A DNA stretch of 64,000 nucleotides, from the NCBI GenBank assembly GCA_027080505.1, contig JALWRX010000031.1, positions 16,139 through 80,138 of the forward strand. Reading direction: 5' to 3'. Shown here in pieces: positions 44,503 to 53,183 of this stretch. Position numbers and translations under genes: made by a program. The notes beneath the pieces are model-generated. The model searched no databases. It was not told the DNA's origin and worked only from the letters and a program-made list of their open reading frames with translations. Source of the stretch: Ghiorsea sp. (GTDB lineage Bacteria; Pseudomonadota; Zetaproteobacteria; Mariprofundales; Mariprofundaceae). How positions within the stretch are numbered: the first letter of the stretch is position 1; each line of letters opens with the position of its first letter.

Positions 44503-45409
44503 GTTTTTTCACCTTGGCACGTGGGTGTGCTTGCTCATACGTTTGTTGCAATTGGGGTAGAGTGACGTGTGTATAATGTTCCGTGGTGGCAAGGGATGCA
44601 TGACCTAAAAACTGTTGAATGGTTCGTAGGTTTGCACCACCTGTTAACATATCGGTTGCAAAGGAATGACGCAGTTTATGTGGCGTAATGCTCATGTCCG
44701 CACCCGTTTCCATGGCTCTTTCTTTAAGCATACGTTGCACGGAACGCACACTCAAACGTTTGCCAAATTTATTTAAAAACACGGCATCTTCTTTGGGTAG
44801 TAAGTTGCCGCGCTCTTGCAACCATTGCCCCATCAAAGCAACGGCTACTTCTGGCAAAGGCACAATGCGTTCTTTATTACCTTTACCCAACACACGAACC
44901 TCACCAATGCCTTGTCTAAAGTTTAAAGATAGGTGATTCATGTTCACCCCGACCACTTCGGAAACGCGAAGCCCACAGCCATAAAGCAAAGCAAGCAATG
45001 CCAATTCACGGCTATCAAACTTGCGGTTGGTTGTTTCTAACAATGCTTGGGTTTGCTGTTGGGGTAAGGTCTTGGGTAATCGTTTGCCAAGCTTAGGTGC
45101 ACGAATGCCTGCGGCAGGATTGTCAGAGCAGTGCTTTTGGCGCAGCGCAAAGACGTAAATACTTTTGATGGCAGATAAACGTCTGGCTAAGGTGGCAGGG
45201 GCTAAACCTTGGCTGTGCCCTAAGACCAGCCAGTCTTGGATATGTTCGCGAGATACTTGGTGAATATGCATATCCTGTTGTATATTTTGCTGATAAAAAT
45301 CAACAAAGCGTTGTAAGTCACGTTTATAATTGGATACCGTATGCACTGAAGCTAGGCGAACCTGCTGTAATTCTGCTAGGAAAAGCTGTGTAAGTTCAGT
45401 GAATAACAG
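44495..45409 (-). CDS. xerC: Tyrosine recombinase XerC
   Basis: Site-specific recombinase that, with XerD, resolves chromosome dimers at dif. Counting from GTG 45346 (283 residues) the catalytic set is complete: Arg127, Lys155, His223, Arg226, His249 and Tyr258. The frame stays open for 21 more codons to a CTG at 45409, and these encode a helix resembling the start of the XerC core-binding domain (ELTQLFLAELQQVRLAS). No ATG, GTG or TTG is available there, so the listed start is tentative. Confidence 0.9.
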   Translation of the reverse strand: MLFTELTQLFLAELQQVRLASVHTVSNYKRDLQRFVDFYQQNIQQDMHIHQVSREHIQDWLVLGHSQGLAPATLARRLSAIKSIYVFALRQKHCSDNPAAGIRAPKLGKRLPKTLPQQQTQALLETTNRKFDSRELALLALLYGCGLRVSEVVGVNMNHLSLNFRQGIGEVRVLGKGNKERIVPLPEVAVALMGQWLQERGNLLPKEDAVFLNKFGKRLSVRSVQRMLKERAMETGADMSITPHKLRHSFATDMLTGGANLRTIQQFLGHASLATTEHYTHVTLPQLQQTYEQAHPRAKVKKHE

Positions 45410-45412
45410 TGT

Positions 45413-46522
45413 TTAATCCTTAGCTGCGGCATATTCCAAGCGGTTGCCACCCAAAGCTTTGGCAACATACATGGCTTTGTCTGCAGCTTTGACCAAATCG
45501 TTAAGTGTCATGTCATCTTCAGCGTTTGATAAAGCCAGCCCAATACTAACACTCAATGTTTCGCCGTGGCAGGTTAGTTGGCTAATGTCTGCGCGTATTT
45601 TTCCGCCAATTTCCTTAGCTTTTTCAATATCACAGCCTGGTAATAATAATACAAACTCATCACCACCCATACGAATAATCGGGTCTTGTGCGCGAACATA
45701 ACGACGAATGGTGTCACATAGTTCGGTTAATGCATCATCACCAGCAGCATGTCCAAGACGGTCGTTTAGACCTTTGAAATCATCCATATCAAAATACATG
45801 GCGGCAACCATCACACCTTTACCAAACCAACTGGATAAAGGTTGGTGACTGTATGGTTGTAAGAAACGGCGGTTATGGGTGTTGGTTAAGGCATCGGTAA
45901 TGGCTAACCTTGCCAAGCGTTGGTGTGAAATAGCGTGTTCTAAACTTAAACTAATCACTTGGGCTAAATGCGCTAAAAAGTCTGTGCTTTGTTCAGGCTT
46001 AAAACGTTCTTTATTATTAGAACCTAAACCAATCACACCAAAAGGTTTATCTTTGGAGCCAAGTCGCAATAAAGCGAGAGAACCCAGGTCATTATCGCGC
46101 TCTTGTAGCCAAGGGAATTTACCTTTTTCCATTTGTAGTAGCCACACATCACGACGCGCGATGCCCATATTTTTGATTTCTCCAGCTTCAAGCCAAATCA
46201 AGTCTTGTTCGGATAATGCATTCATTTGGGTGGAGCCGATGATACTGTCTCTATCCAACCAAATACGTACCATATCCAGAGAGAACTGTGACCTTAGTTC
46301 ACGTAAAAGTGTAAAACACATATCTTCAGGGTCACCTGCGGCTAAAACACTGGCTTCAAGCGCAAAAAGACGGGAAAAGAGTTGGTCGTTTTCTCGTAGT
46401 CGCTCCATCATGGTGGATACATAGTCACGCAACTGTGCATTTTCTTTGGCAAGTGCTTGCATGCGCCGCTCATTGAAGTCTAGTGGCTTGTCTTTTGTAC
46501 TATCAGTATCCTTTTTAGCCAT
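45413..46522 (-). CDS. DUF484-like/GAF domain diguanylate cyclase
   Basis: 369 residues. A coiled coil (about 20-60), a GAF-like DUF484 domain (about 60-195) and a GGDEF domain with an intact GGDEF (286-290). The inhibitory I-site RAQD (277-280) sits five residues before it. It should make cyclic di-GMP and be product-inhibited. DUF484 genes are usually adjacent to xerC as separate genes; here the domain is fused to a cyclase. Confidence 0.88.
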   Translation of the reverse strand: MAKKDTDSTKDKPLDFNERRMQALAKENAQLRDYVSTMMERLRENDQLFSRLFALEASVLAAGDPEDMCFTLLRELRSQFSLDMVRIWLDRDSIIGSTQMNALSEQDLIWLEAGEIKNMGIARRDVWLLQMEKGKFPWLQERDNDLGSLALLRLGSKDKPFGVIGLGSNNKERFKPEQSTDFLAHLAQVISLSLEHAISHQRLARLAITDALTNTHNRRFLQPYSHQPLSSWFGKGVMVAAMYFDMDDFKGLNDRLGHAAGDDALTELCDTIRRYVRAQDPIIRMGGDEFVLLLPGCDIEKAKEIGGKIRADISQLTCHGETLSVSIGLALSNAEDDMTLNDLVKAADKAMYVAKALGGNRLEYAAAKD

Positions 46523-46525
46523 GAC

Positions 46526-47797
46526 TTATAAGCTCTCCTCAATCAGGATTTTCCATGCTTGGTCAGCATGGTCTCTGGCTAAGTATAGACGTTTAGCACC
46601 TGTGTCGCTGTAATTACTAGAGCGATATTTCTGGGTAAATTCAACCATCACAACTTCACCTTCAGGCCATTGGTTTGGGTCATGAATGATATTGATGTTA
46701 TTAAGCTGCACTTCAATAAAGGATTTACGGGCATTGACACGTTTTTTATAAGACTTCCAACGCTTGAGGTTGTATTTTCCAGAGCGAAACTTTTCATGGT
46801 AATGCGACAAATAAGCATCACTATCCAAGGATTGCCAATCTTGAATCCATGTTTGAATACTATTTTGTACAGAGTTTAATAAAGCCTGCTGTTTTTCAGT
46901 GTCGCCAAAGGAAAAATTATTGCCAATAAGCACTAAGCTTTTTTTGGGGGTGACATAAGCTTCCATTTTTTTCAAGTTGGGGTTAGGCAGCGCAAAACAG
47001 CCGCGTGTATCTTGCGGTGGGCGGCGCAGTTTGTTTTCTGGGTAGCCGTGCATCCAAATGCCATCGCCTGTTTTACCATGGTAGCGGTCTAACATATTGG
47101 GGTAATCAATGGGGAAGACCACTGGGCCATATTTGGCACGAAGAGCGGGGTCATGGCGCACAGCCGTGAAACGATAAATACCGTTAGGCGTACGGGCATC
47201 ACCTCGTGTTTTTTTATCACCACCTTTGGCACCGGTAACAACATATTCATCGGCTACACGTTGAAATTCACCTTGTGCATCACGCTGATAGACAAACATG
47301 CGTGAGCGAGATTTATCCACGATAAAGATACTTTGAATATCACTATTGGCTTTTAAAACATCAAAAGGAAAACCTTCCGTACCGTCCACTTTATCGGCAA
47401 AGGCTTGCAAGCGAACTGTGGCTTCGCTTAAATCATCACTCAAATCAATCGCGGCAAATTGTTGCGTGGATAGTTTGCTATGTTTGGCATAATCACCAAC
47501 AGAAGACACGGCTTTTAATGCCGCGCGGCGGTAGGCTTCGGCTTTAAGCAAATTGGCAAGCGGGTCATTTTGTGTGTTGGGTGAATTTAATATTTGCAAT
47601 GCTTTTTCAGGGTCATTTTGCTTTAAGGCTAGGGTAGCACCTAAAATATCACGTTCTTGAGGGCTAATATCTGAGGATTCGGGATTTTCAAGCGACTGCC
47701 ACATTTTTTGTGTGAGGCTGGTGTTGTTTGGCAGGTCAACAGCCCATGCGAGTGTGCTGGTGCATAAAACACAGAAAAGGGTAAACCAAAACTTCAT
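46526..47797 (-). CDS. L,D-transpeptidase (YkuD) with a C-terminal NTF2-like domain
   Basis: About 423 residues from ATG 47797, with a signal peptide (TSTLAWA). The YkuD domain contains His250 in GIWMHGYP and the nucleophile Cys267 in TRGCFALPN. It forms or exchanges L,D cross-links or lipoprotein links in peptidoglycan. The C-terminal ~120 residues (WKSYKKRVNARKSFIEVQL) resemble those of the neighbouring TPR protein. Overlaps it by four bases (ATGA). Confidence 0.88.
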   Translation of the reverse strand: MKFWFTLFCVLCTSTLAWAVDLPNNTSLTQKMWQSLENPESSDISPQERDILGATLALKQNDPEKALQILNSPNTQNDPLANLLKAEAYRRAALKAVSSVGDYAKHSKLSTQQFAAIDLSDDLSEATVRLQAFADKVDGTEGFPFDVLKANSDIQSIFIVDKSRSRMFVYQRDAQGEFQRVADEYVVTGAKGGDKKTRGDARTPNGIYRFTAVRHDPALRAKYGPVVFPIDYPNMLDRYHGKTGDGIWMHGYPENKLRRPPQDTRGCFALPNPNLKKMEAYVTPKKSLVLIGNNFSFGDTEKQQALLNSVQNSIQTWIQDWQSLDSDAYLSHYHEKFRSGKYNLKRWKSYKKRVNARKSFIEVQLNNINIIHDPNQWPEGEVVMVEFTQKYRSSNYSDTGAKRLYLARDHADQAWKILIEESL

Positions 47798-48864
47798 TGT
47801 ACAGTTGCCTCGGCAATAATACGCCAACCTTGCGGTGTATATTTAAAAGTGATTTTTTTGAAGTCTTTACCATTGTAAGTATTGGAGTGAAACCGCTGTA
47901 AAAGTTTGACCGTTGCCGTGGTTTTGTCTTGCATGTTTACTTCAACTTGATCCAGTTCAATACGAATAAATGATTTGTTGCTAATCACACGTTTTTTATA
48001 TGCTTTCCAAGCATCAAGTGAGTCAAAGCGAGCATCAGGTTGATAATCATCAGCATAGGCTGAAAAGTATGCATCCAAATTTTGTGCAGACCATGCTTCA
48101 CGCCATGCTTCTAGTGCATCCAAGACACCTGTAATGGATTGATCAGCAACTGTAGGCATCACTGTGGCTTGGTCTTTCTTAACTTGAGGTTGCTCCGTTT
48201 TTGGTTGTGTAGTTTGAGGCTTTTGAGCTACAGATGGTGTCAGAATATGCGGCTGCATTGCTTGTTTTTCTGTGTGTTGTGTAGCTGCTTGCTCGGTTGC
48301 TTTTTGTTCAACCATGGGTTGCTCTGGAACAGGCGTATTCTTTGCTGCTGGGCTTGAAACATTATCAGGCATGGGATTGCGCACCTGAACCAAACGGGCA
48401 TAACGCTGTTCAATCACAGGATTGGGGGATGTTTTAAGCGTATTGCGGTAATGTTGTAATGCCAATTTGATATACAAGTCAGCAAGGTTTTCTTCTGCAA
48501 TGGTATAATTGGGGCGTTTTTCTAAGGCAATTTCAAGCTCTTTAACCGCAGCTTTGGTATCACCCAAATTGTTATACACAGCGGCAAGGTTGTTATGTGG
48601 CTCCGCTAAATCTGGACGTAAGTTGATGACTTGGCGAAAAGCTTCAATGGCTTGGTGAAATTGTTGTTCATGCACATGAGCAACACCAAATAAAAACCAA
48701 GCTTCATAGTTATCCGCATCATTTTTGACAAGGGTACGTAGCTGTTCAATCGCATCAGTGTAACGCCCTTGTTTAAGGTCTGCCTTTGCTTGCGTAACAT
48801 CATATGCAAATGCTGGGCTGCTTAGCATCAATAAAAGGATGAGTATGCTGTATATGTTTTTCAT
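47794..48864 (-). CDS. Periplasmic TPR protein with C-terminal NTF2-like domain
   Basis: 356 residues. Signal peptide (LLLMLSSPAFA), three to four TPR repeats (about 25-150, AEPHNNLAAVYNNLGDTKAAV), a Gln/Thr/Pro-rich linker (about 175-240) and a C-terminal domain paralogous to that of the transpeptidase (WKAYKKRVISNKSFIRIEL). It may anchor or regulate the transpeptidase. Overlaps folA by four bases. Confidence 0.8.
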   Translation of the reverse strand: MKNIYSILILLLMLSSPAFAYDVTQAKADLKQGRYTDAIEQLRTLVKNDADNYEAWFLFGVAHVHEQQFHQAIEAFRQVINLRPDLAEPHNNLAAVYNNLGDTKAAVKELEIALEKRPNYTIAEENLADLYIKLALQHYRNTLKTSPNPVIEQRYARLVQVRNPMPDNVSSPAAKNTPVPEQPMVEQKATEQAATQHTEKQAMQPHILTPSVAQKPQTTQPKTEQPQVKKDQATVMPTVADQSITGVLDALEAWREAWSAQNLDAYFSAYADDYQPDARFDSLDAWKAYKKRVISNKSFIRIELDQVEVNMQDKTTATVKLLQRFHSNTYNGKDFKKITFKYTPQGWRIIAEATVQ

Positions 48865-49361
48865 GTTTTACGTCCACTTTTCTGGTATATTTCAAAGGTA
48901 TAAGGATATGTATTTTTTCCATCAGCATCATGTTTTTCGCTGAAGCTTTGTTGCCACTGGTTCATATCAAGTTTCGGAAACCAAGCATCACCTTTAAATG
49001 CATGGTCAACTTGGGTGCAGTATAACTTGTCAGCATGGGCTATAGCGAGCTTATAAATCTCTGCACCGCCCATCACCATAAGCTCATCATCTTGAAACAT
49101 TTTAACGGCATCATCCAAGCTGTGTATGACTTCGCAACCTTCAATTTTTAAGTCTTGTTGGCGGGATAAAATAATATTGCGGCGTTTGGGCAGCGGTTTG
49201 CCTATAGACTCAAAGGTTTTGCGACCCATCAACACAGCTTTGCCCAAGGTGTGTTGGCGAAACCAAGCCATGTCGGCAGGTAAATCGGATATAGCCCAAG
49301 GCATCTGATTGTTTGCACCAATCAGGCGGTTTTTATCCATGGCCCAAATTAAAGAAATCAT
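48861..49361 (-). CDS. folA: Dihydrofolate reductase
   Basis: 166 residues. IGANNQMPWAISDLPADM (substrate loop with catalytic Asp), VLMGRKTFESIG and VMGGAEIY are diagnostic. Reduces dihydrofolate to tetrahydrofolate. First gene of a run with the TPR protein and transpeptidase, linked by ATGA overlaps. Confidence 0.96.
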   Translation of the reverse strand: MISLIWAMDKNRLIGANNQMPWAISDLPADMAWFRQHTLGKAVLMGRKTFESIGKPLPKRRNIILSRQQDLKIEGCEVIHSLDDAVKMFQDDELMVMGGAEIYKLAIAHADKLYCTQVDHAFKGDAWFPKLDMNQWQQSFSEKHDADGKNTYPYTFEIYQKSGRKT

Positions 49362-49435
49362 TGTTTTACTTACTACCTCATCGCTTCAAGAAGCGCAAAT
49401 TTAACAGAAACAGGTTTTTTTGCTAGATTAGGCGC

Positions 49436-49549
49436 ATGAGTTGCTGCGATGACCCAAATACACGTAAAGAAAAACCGTTTCCTGCGATACTAAGCATGAT
49501 AGCTATGGTAATTTTGCTTTTGGGCGGCGCTATCTTATTGTTTTTATGA
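49436..49549 (+). CDS. Possible 37-residue single-transmembrane microprotein
   Basis: ATG 49436 to TGA 49547-49549. N-terminal MSCCDDPNTRKEKPFPA, then a hydrophobic helix MIAMVILLLGGAILLFL to the end. No strong ribosome-binding site (AGG only 3 bases upstream). The hydrophobic helix and CC pair give some support; it may be chance. Confidence 0.4.
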   Translation: MSCCDDPNTRKEKPFPAILSMIAMVILLLGGAILLFL

Positions 49550-49733
49550 AGTTTTTCTGGGAAGTGTAGCCTGACGGTAGGGGAAGTTCAGGCATCGATT
49601 GATATAAATTGGCAAGCTCTTTGGTCATTGGACCATAAAAAGCGAAGTAGTAGGTGTAGTCGTAACCCTTACCCTCTAATGCTTCAATATCCCCAAAGTT
49701 TGCGGCTTCAAACCATGCTTCATGACTGCTCAT
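49530..49733 (-). CDS. Hypothetical small protein
   Basis: 67 residues, AAGGGATAACA upstream of the ATG gives a good ribosome-binding site. Aromatic-rich segment YDYTYYFAFYGPMTKELANLYQ. No family recognised. Its 3' end overlaps the 37-residue candidate on the other strand by 20 bases. Confidence 0.55.
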   Translation of the reverse strand: MSSHEAWFEAANFGDIEALEGKGYDYTYYFAFYGPMTKELANLYQSMPELPLPSGYTSQKNFIKTIR

Positions 49734-49868
49734 TGTTATCCCTTACTGACTTTGGCTCTTTCAAGCGGGAAGTTTAACATGAGATTCTTAACTTGTGATA
49801 TTTGTCCGTATAAATTTATAACAATATAACCTAAACTTTGCCTTGAGATAACACTTTTTGGAGGAATC

Positions 49869-50936
49869 ATGGGAGACTTGTTTACGCAAACATATTACGG
49901 GAATACCGTACAAGAATGGGCTATTTCAGCCGTGGTTATTATTTTATCCATTGCTGTGGGTAAAATTGTATATTGGCTATTTTCCAATGTGGTTCGTCGC
50001 ATGACAGCCAAAACAGAGACCAAACTGGATGATATTTTGATTGATATGGTTGAAGAACCGTTGGTGGTCACGCTTATTCTGGCGGGTATTTGGTTTGGTT
50101 TAAGCCTGCTCAACCTTCCAGAGTCTTTGGATGTGTTTATTGCCAATGTGATTCAATTCTTGATTGTGATGATGATTGCATGGCTCATCGTGCGTTTATT
50201 GGATGCGATTTTTGAGAATGTGTTGATTCCGCTTTCAGATAAAACCGAAGGCGATTTGGATGACCAACTGCTGCCCATTCTGCGCAAAGGCACACGAATT
50301 GCAGTGTGGACTATGGCTGCAATTATTGGCTTAAACAATGCAGGTTATGATGTGGCAGCACTGATTGCAGGGCTAGGTATTGGTGGTTTGGCATTGGCAA
50401 TGGCAGCCAAAGATACAGTGTCCAACGTGTTTGGTGGTTTTACCATTTTCACAGATAAACCTTTCACCATCAATGATAGGGTTAAAATTTCAGGCTTTGA
50501 TGGCACGATTAAAGAAATTGGTGTGCGTAGTACACGCCTAGTCACGCTTGAAGGGCGAACCGTCACCATCCCCAACGCGACATTTTCAGATACACCGATT
50601 GAAAATGTAAGCTGGGAGCCATCAAGAAAAATCAAACTGGTCTTGGGTTTAACCTATGATACCACGCCTGAAAACATGCAAAAAGCCATGGACATTTTGC
50701 ATGATATTGCGCAAAACCAAGAAGGTTTGGAAGACAAGCGCACTGTATTCTTTTCAGGCTTTGGTGATTCAGCCATGGAAGTTACTTTTATTTATTATAT
50801 CTCTAAAGGCGCAAGCATTGCGGGCGTACAAAATGACATCAATATGGCGATACTCACACGCTTTAATGCTGAAGGGCTTGAGTTTGCCTTCCCATCGCAA
50901 ACGCTTTATCACGTGCAAACGGGTGAAACATCGTGA
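49869..50936 (+). CDS. MscS-family mechanosensitive channel
   Basis: 355 residues. Three to four transmembrane helices (about 15-35, 70-90, 95-115, 150-175), the pore helix with AGLGIGGLALAMAAKDTVSN, the beta domain (FTINDRVKISGFDGTIKEIG) and a cytosolic C-terminal domain. Opens on hypo-osmotic shock. GGAGG 6 bases before the ATG. Its stop overlaps the next start (GTGA). Confidence 0.93.
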   Translation: MGDLFTQTYYGNTVQEWAISAVVIILSIAVGKIVYWLFSNVVRRMTAKTETKLDDILIDMVEEPLVVTLILAGIWFGLSLLNLPESLDVFIANVIQFLIVMMIAWLIVRLLDAIFENVLIPLSDKTEGDLDDQLLPILRKGTRIAVWTMAAIIGLNNAGYDVAALIAGLGIGGLALAMAAKDTVSNVFGGFTIFTDKPFTINDRVKISGFDGTIKEIGVRSTRLVTLEGRTVTIPNATFSDTPIENVSWEPSRKIKLVLGLTYDTTPENMQKAMDILHDIAQNQEGLEDKRTVFFSGFGDSAMEVTFIYYISKGASIAGVQNDINMAILTRFNAEGLEFAFPSQTLYHVQTGETS

Positions 50937-52438
50937 GTGCCATTGAAGTGTTGATTGGTGGTGCTGATGGCAAGCAAGTGTCTTTGGATGCAGCTATGGC
51001 GAATCGCCACGGCTTGATTGCAGGGGCAACGGGCACAGGCAAAACCATTACCCTACAAACGCTTGCTGAAAGCTTTTCGCGCATTGGTGTGCCAGTATTT
51101 ATGGCGGATGTGAAAGGCGATTTATCGGGGATTTCGCAAGCAGGAAAACCGCACAAAGAGATTGATAGACGTATCCAAGAGATTGCGATTGAAGGTTATC
51201 AACACCGTGGCGCACCGACCTTATTTTGGGATATGTTTGGTAAAAAAGGGCATCCCGTACACACCACGATTTCAGACATGGGGCCTTTGCTGCTGTCGAA
51301 CTTGTTGGAATTGAATGATACGCAAAGCGGGGTGTTGTATGCTGCATTTCGTATTGCCGATGATGAAGGTTTGCTGCTTCTCGATTTGAAAGATTTGCGC
51401 TCCATGCTGGTTTGGATGGGTGAAAATCGCAAAGAAATCAGTGGAGAATATGGCAATATATCGGGTGCAAGTATTGGCGCGATTCAACGTAAACTGCTGG
51501 TATTAGAAGAGCAGGGCGCGGAAAACTTTTTTGCCGAGCCTATGCTTCGCTTGAAAGATTTGATGATGGTTGATTTCTCAGGGCAGGGTGTGATTAGTTT
51601 GTTGGATGTGAGCAAACTTATTCACCAGTCGCCAAAATTGTATGCAACATTTTTGCTGTGGCTTCTTTCTGAATTGTTTGAAAATTTACCTGAAGTGGGT
51701 GATGCGGATAAACCGAAATTGGTTTTATTCTTTGATGAAGCCCATCTTATTTTTGATGATGCTCCTAAAGCGTTGATGGATAAAGTGGAGCAAGTGGTGC
51801 GTTTGATTCGTTCTAAAGGTGTGGGCGTGTATTTTATTAGCCAATCGCCTTTGGATATTCCTGAGGATGTGTTGGGGCAGTTGGGTATGCGTATTCAACA
51901 TGCTTTGCGTGCCTTCACGCCTAAGGATCAGCGAGCTGTGCGCACTGCCGCAGAAACATTTAGACCCAATCCCAAGATTGATACAGAAGCTGCCATCACA
52001 GAATTAGGCATTGGCGAAGCATTGGTATCTACTTTGGATGCTTCGGGCAGCCCTACGCCCGTGGAGCGTATTCTTATCCGTCCGCCAGAATCACAAATTG
52101 GTCCCGTGGACGAAGCCAAACGCACTGAAATTATCAGTCGTTCGCCTGTGGGTGGTCGTTATGAAGAAATCATCGACCGTGAATCAGCTTATGAATTGCT
52201 TAAAGAGCGAGCGGAAGAAGAGGAGCGTATGGCAGCTGCTGAAGCTGCTGAAAAGGATACCTCAAGGGCTTCCTCGGATGATGTTTGGCTTAAACCGAAA
52301 CCAACGCGTAAACGTGCAAGTAATCGGCAAAGTTTTGGTGAGGCCATCATGAAAAGTGCAGCGCGTAAGGCGACAACCATGATTACAGGTAAGTTGGTAC
52401 GCGGGCTTTTGGGCTCATTATTGGGTGGTAGACGTTAA
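50933..52438 (+). CDS. HerA/DUF853-family ATPase (YjgR-like)
   Basis: 501 residues. Walker A GATGTGKT (31-38), Walker B LVLFFDEAHLIFDD, and a sensor GVYFISQSPLDIPE. The C-terminal ~100 residues are charged and Ala-rich. These FtsK/HerA-like proteins are predicted ATPases of unknown cellular role. GTG start overlapping the mscS stop. Confidence 0.9.
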   Translation: MSAIEVLIGGADGKQVSLDAAMANRHGLIAGATGTGKTITLQTLAESFSRIGVPVFMADVKGDLSGISQAGKPHKEIDRRIQEIAIEGYQHRGAPTLFWDMFGKKGHPVHTTISDMGPLLLSNLLELNDTQSGVLYAAFRIADDEGLLLLDLKDLRSMLVWMGENRKEISGEYGNISGASIGAIQRKLLVLEEQGAENFFAEPMLRLKDLMMVDFSGQGVISLLDVSKLIHQSPKLYATFLLWLLSELFENLPEVGDADKPKLVLFFDEAHLIFDDAPKALMDKVEQVVRLIRSKGVGVYFISQSPLDIPEDVLGQLGMRIQHALRAFTPKDQRAVRTAAETFRPNPKIDTEAAITELGIGEALVSTLDASGSPTPVERILIRPPESQIGPVDEAKRTEIISRSPVGGRYEEIIDRESAYELLKERAEEEERMAAAEAAEKDTSRASSDDVWLKPKPTRKRASNRQSFGEAIMKSAARKATTMITGKLVRGLLGSLLGGRR

Positions 52439-52496
52439 TGCAATGTGAGGCCTAAAAACACCTTGGGTCTGCCCAGTGAATTCGAACTCACTCTAT

Positions 52497-52522
52497 GTGA
52501 AGTTCCCCCATCTGACTGGACA
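52497..52522 (-). other. Possible orphan transposon end
   Basis: On the minus strand 52522-52497 reads TGTCCAGTCAGATGGGGGAA and then CTTCAC, in the style of an IS3-family terminal repeat. No transposase or second end is present in the gene-free 52439-52631 gap. Weak. Confidence 0.25.
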
Positions 52523-52595
52523 CTAGTTTGAATGATAGTTAGTTATTTTTATAGGGTGTTTCTAGGAAATAGTACTAACATGAAGATATCGTAAC

Positions 52596-52625
52596 TTGAC
52601 TTATTTTTTGGAACAAGCCTACACT
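52596..52625 (+). promoter_or_regulatory. Candidate sigma70-type promoter of the copper operon
   Basis: TTGACT (52596-52601) and TACACT (52620-52625) separated by 18 bases. A start point would fall very close to the ATG at 52632, so the first gene might be translated from a nearly leaderless message. No clear CueR/MerR dyad was recognised. Confidence 0.4.
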
Positions 52626-52631
52626 GTCGTT

Positions 52632-53087
52632 ATGTTAGGCAAAACAAATATCCTTTTTAAACGCTCTAAAGTGGCTGCGAAACGTATCAGCAGCTTGGTT
52701 TTAGCGGTGTTTATGCTGCAAGTTGTTGCGGCTGGATTTTGTGTGTCCACAGCATCAGCAGCACCTGTGCAGCAAGTTTCTGCGATGGAACACTGCATGG
52801 CAGGCAATATGCAAATGTCTGCACAAATGCAGGGCATGGATATGAGCAAGATGGATATGACTATGCAAGCTCATGGTTGTTCGCATTGTGATATGCCTGA
52901 TGTAAATATTTCATTGGATAAACACAGCTTTGATGTTGCAGATATTGCGGCAGACTTTGTGGTTATCGCTCTTGTACCAACTGTATCGGATGTGCCAACA
53001 GCAACATTTGTTGTTTCGCCACCCGATTTACAAACCCAATACACTTCTCTTTCAACTTATAACTTAAACCTTCGCATTCGCGTTTGA
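52632..53087 (+). CDS. Met/His/Cys-rich secreted protein, probable copper-binding
   Basis: 151 residues with a long signal peptide (VAAKRISSLVLAVFMLQVV, cleavage after ASA, about residue 41). The mature part has clusters of Met and His (MQMSAQMQGMDMSKMDM) and CSHCDMP. No family claimed. Likely periplasmic copper-handling by composition and by being the first gene before the Cus-type operon. Confidence 0.7.
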   Translation: MLGKTNILFKRSKVAAKRISSLVLAVFMLQVVAAGFCVSTASAAPVQQVSAMEHCMAGNMQMSAQMQGMDMSKMDMTMQAHGCSHCDMPDVNISLDKHSFDVADIAADFVVIALVPTVSDVPTATFVVSPPDLQTQYTSLSTYNLNLRIRV

Positions 53088-53183
53088 TTTAACCTTTTGC
53101 TAATGCCATAGCGATTACCGCTGTGGTTTTTGTCGTGCATTTTTCTATGAATTCGCCGACTTTAATTCTAGCAGGAGGTTTGG

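Noticed and set aside
52439..52522. A tRNA T-arm-like hairpin (agtga-loop-tcact around an ATTCGAAC core) next to a possible IS end
   Set aside because: The loop is 8 bases with no D- or anticodon arm in either direction, so it is not a tRNA; without a transposase or second end the IS remnant is only noted at low confidence.
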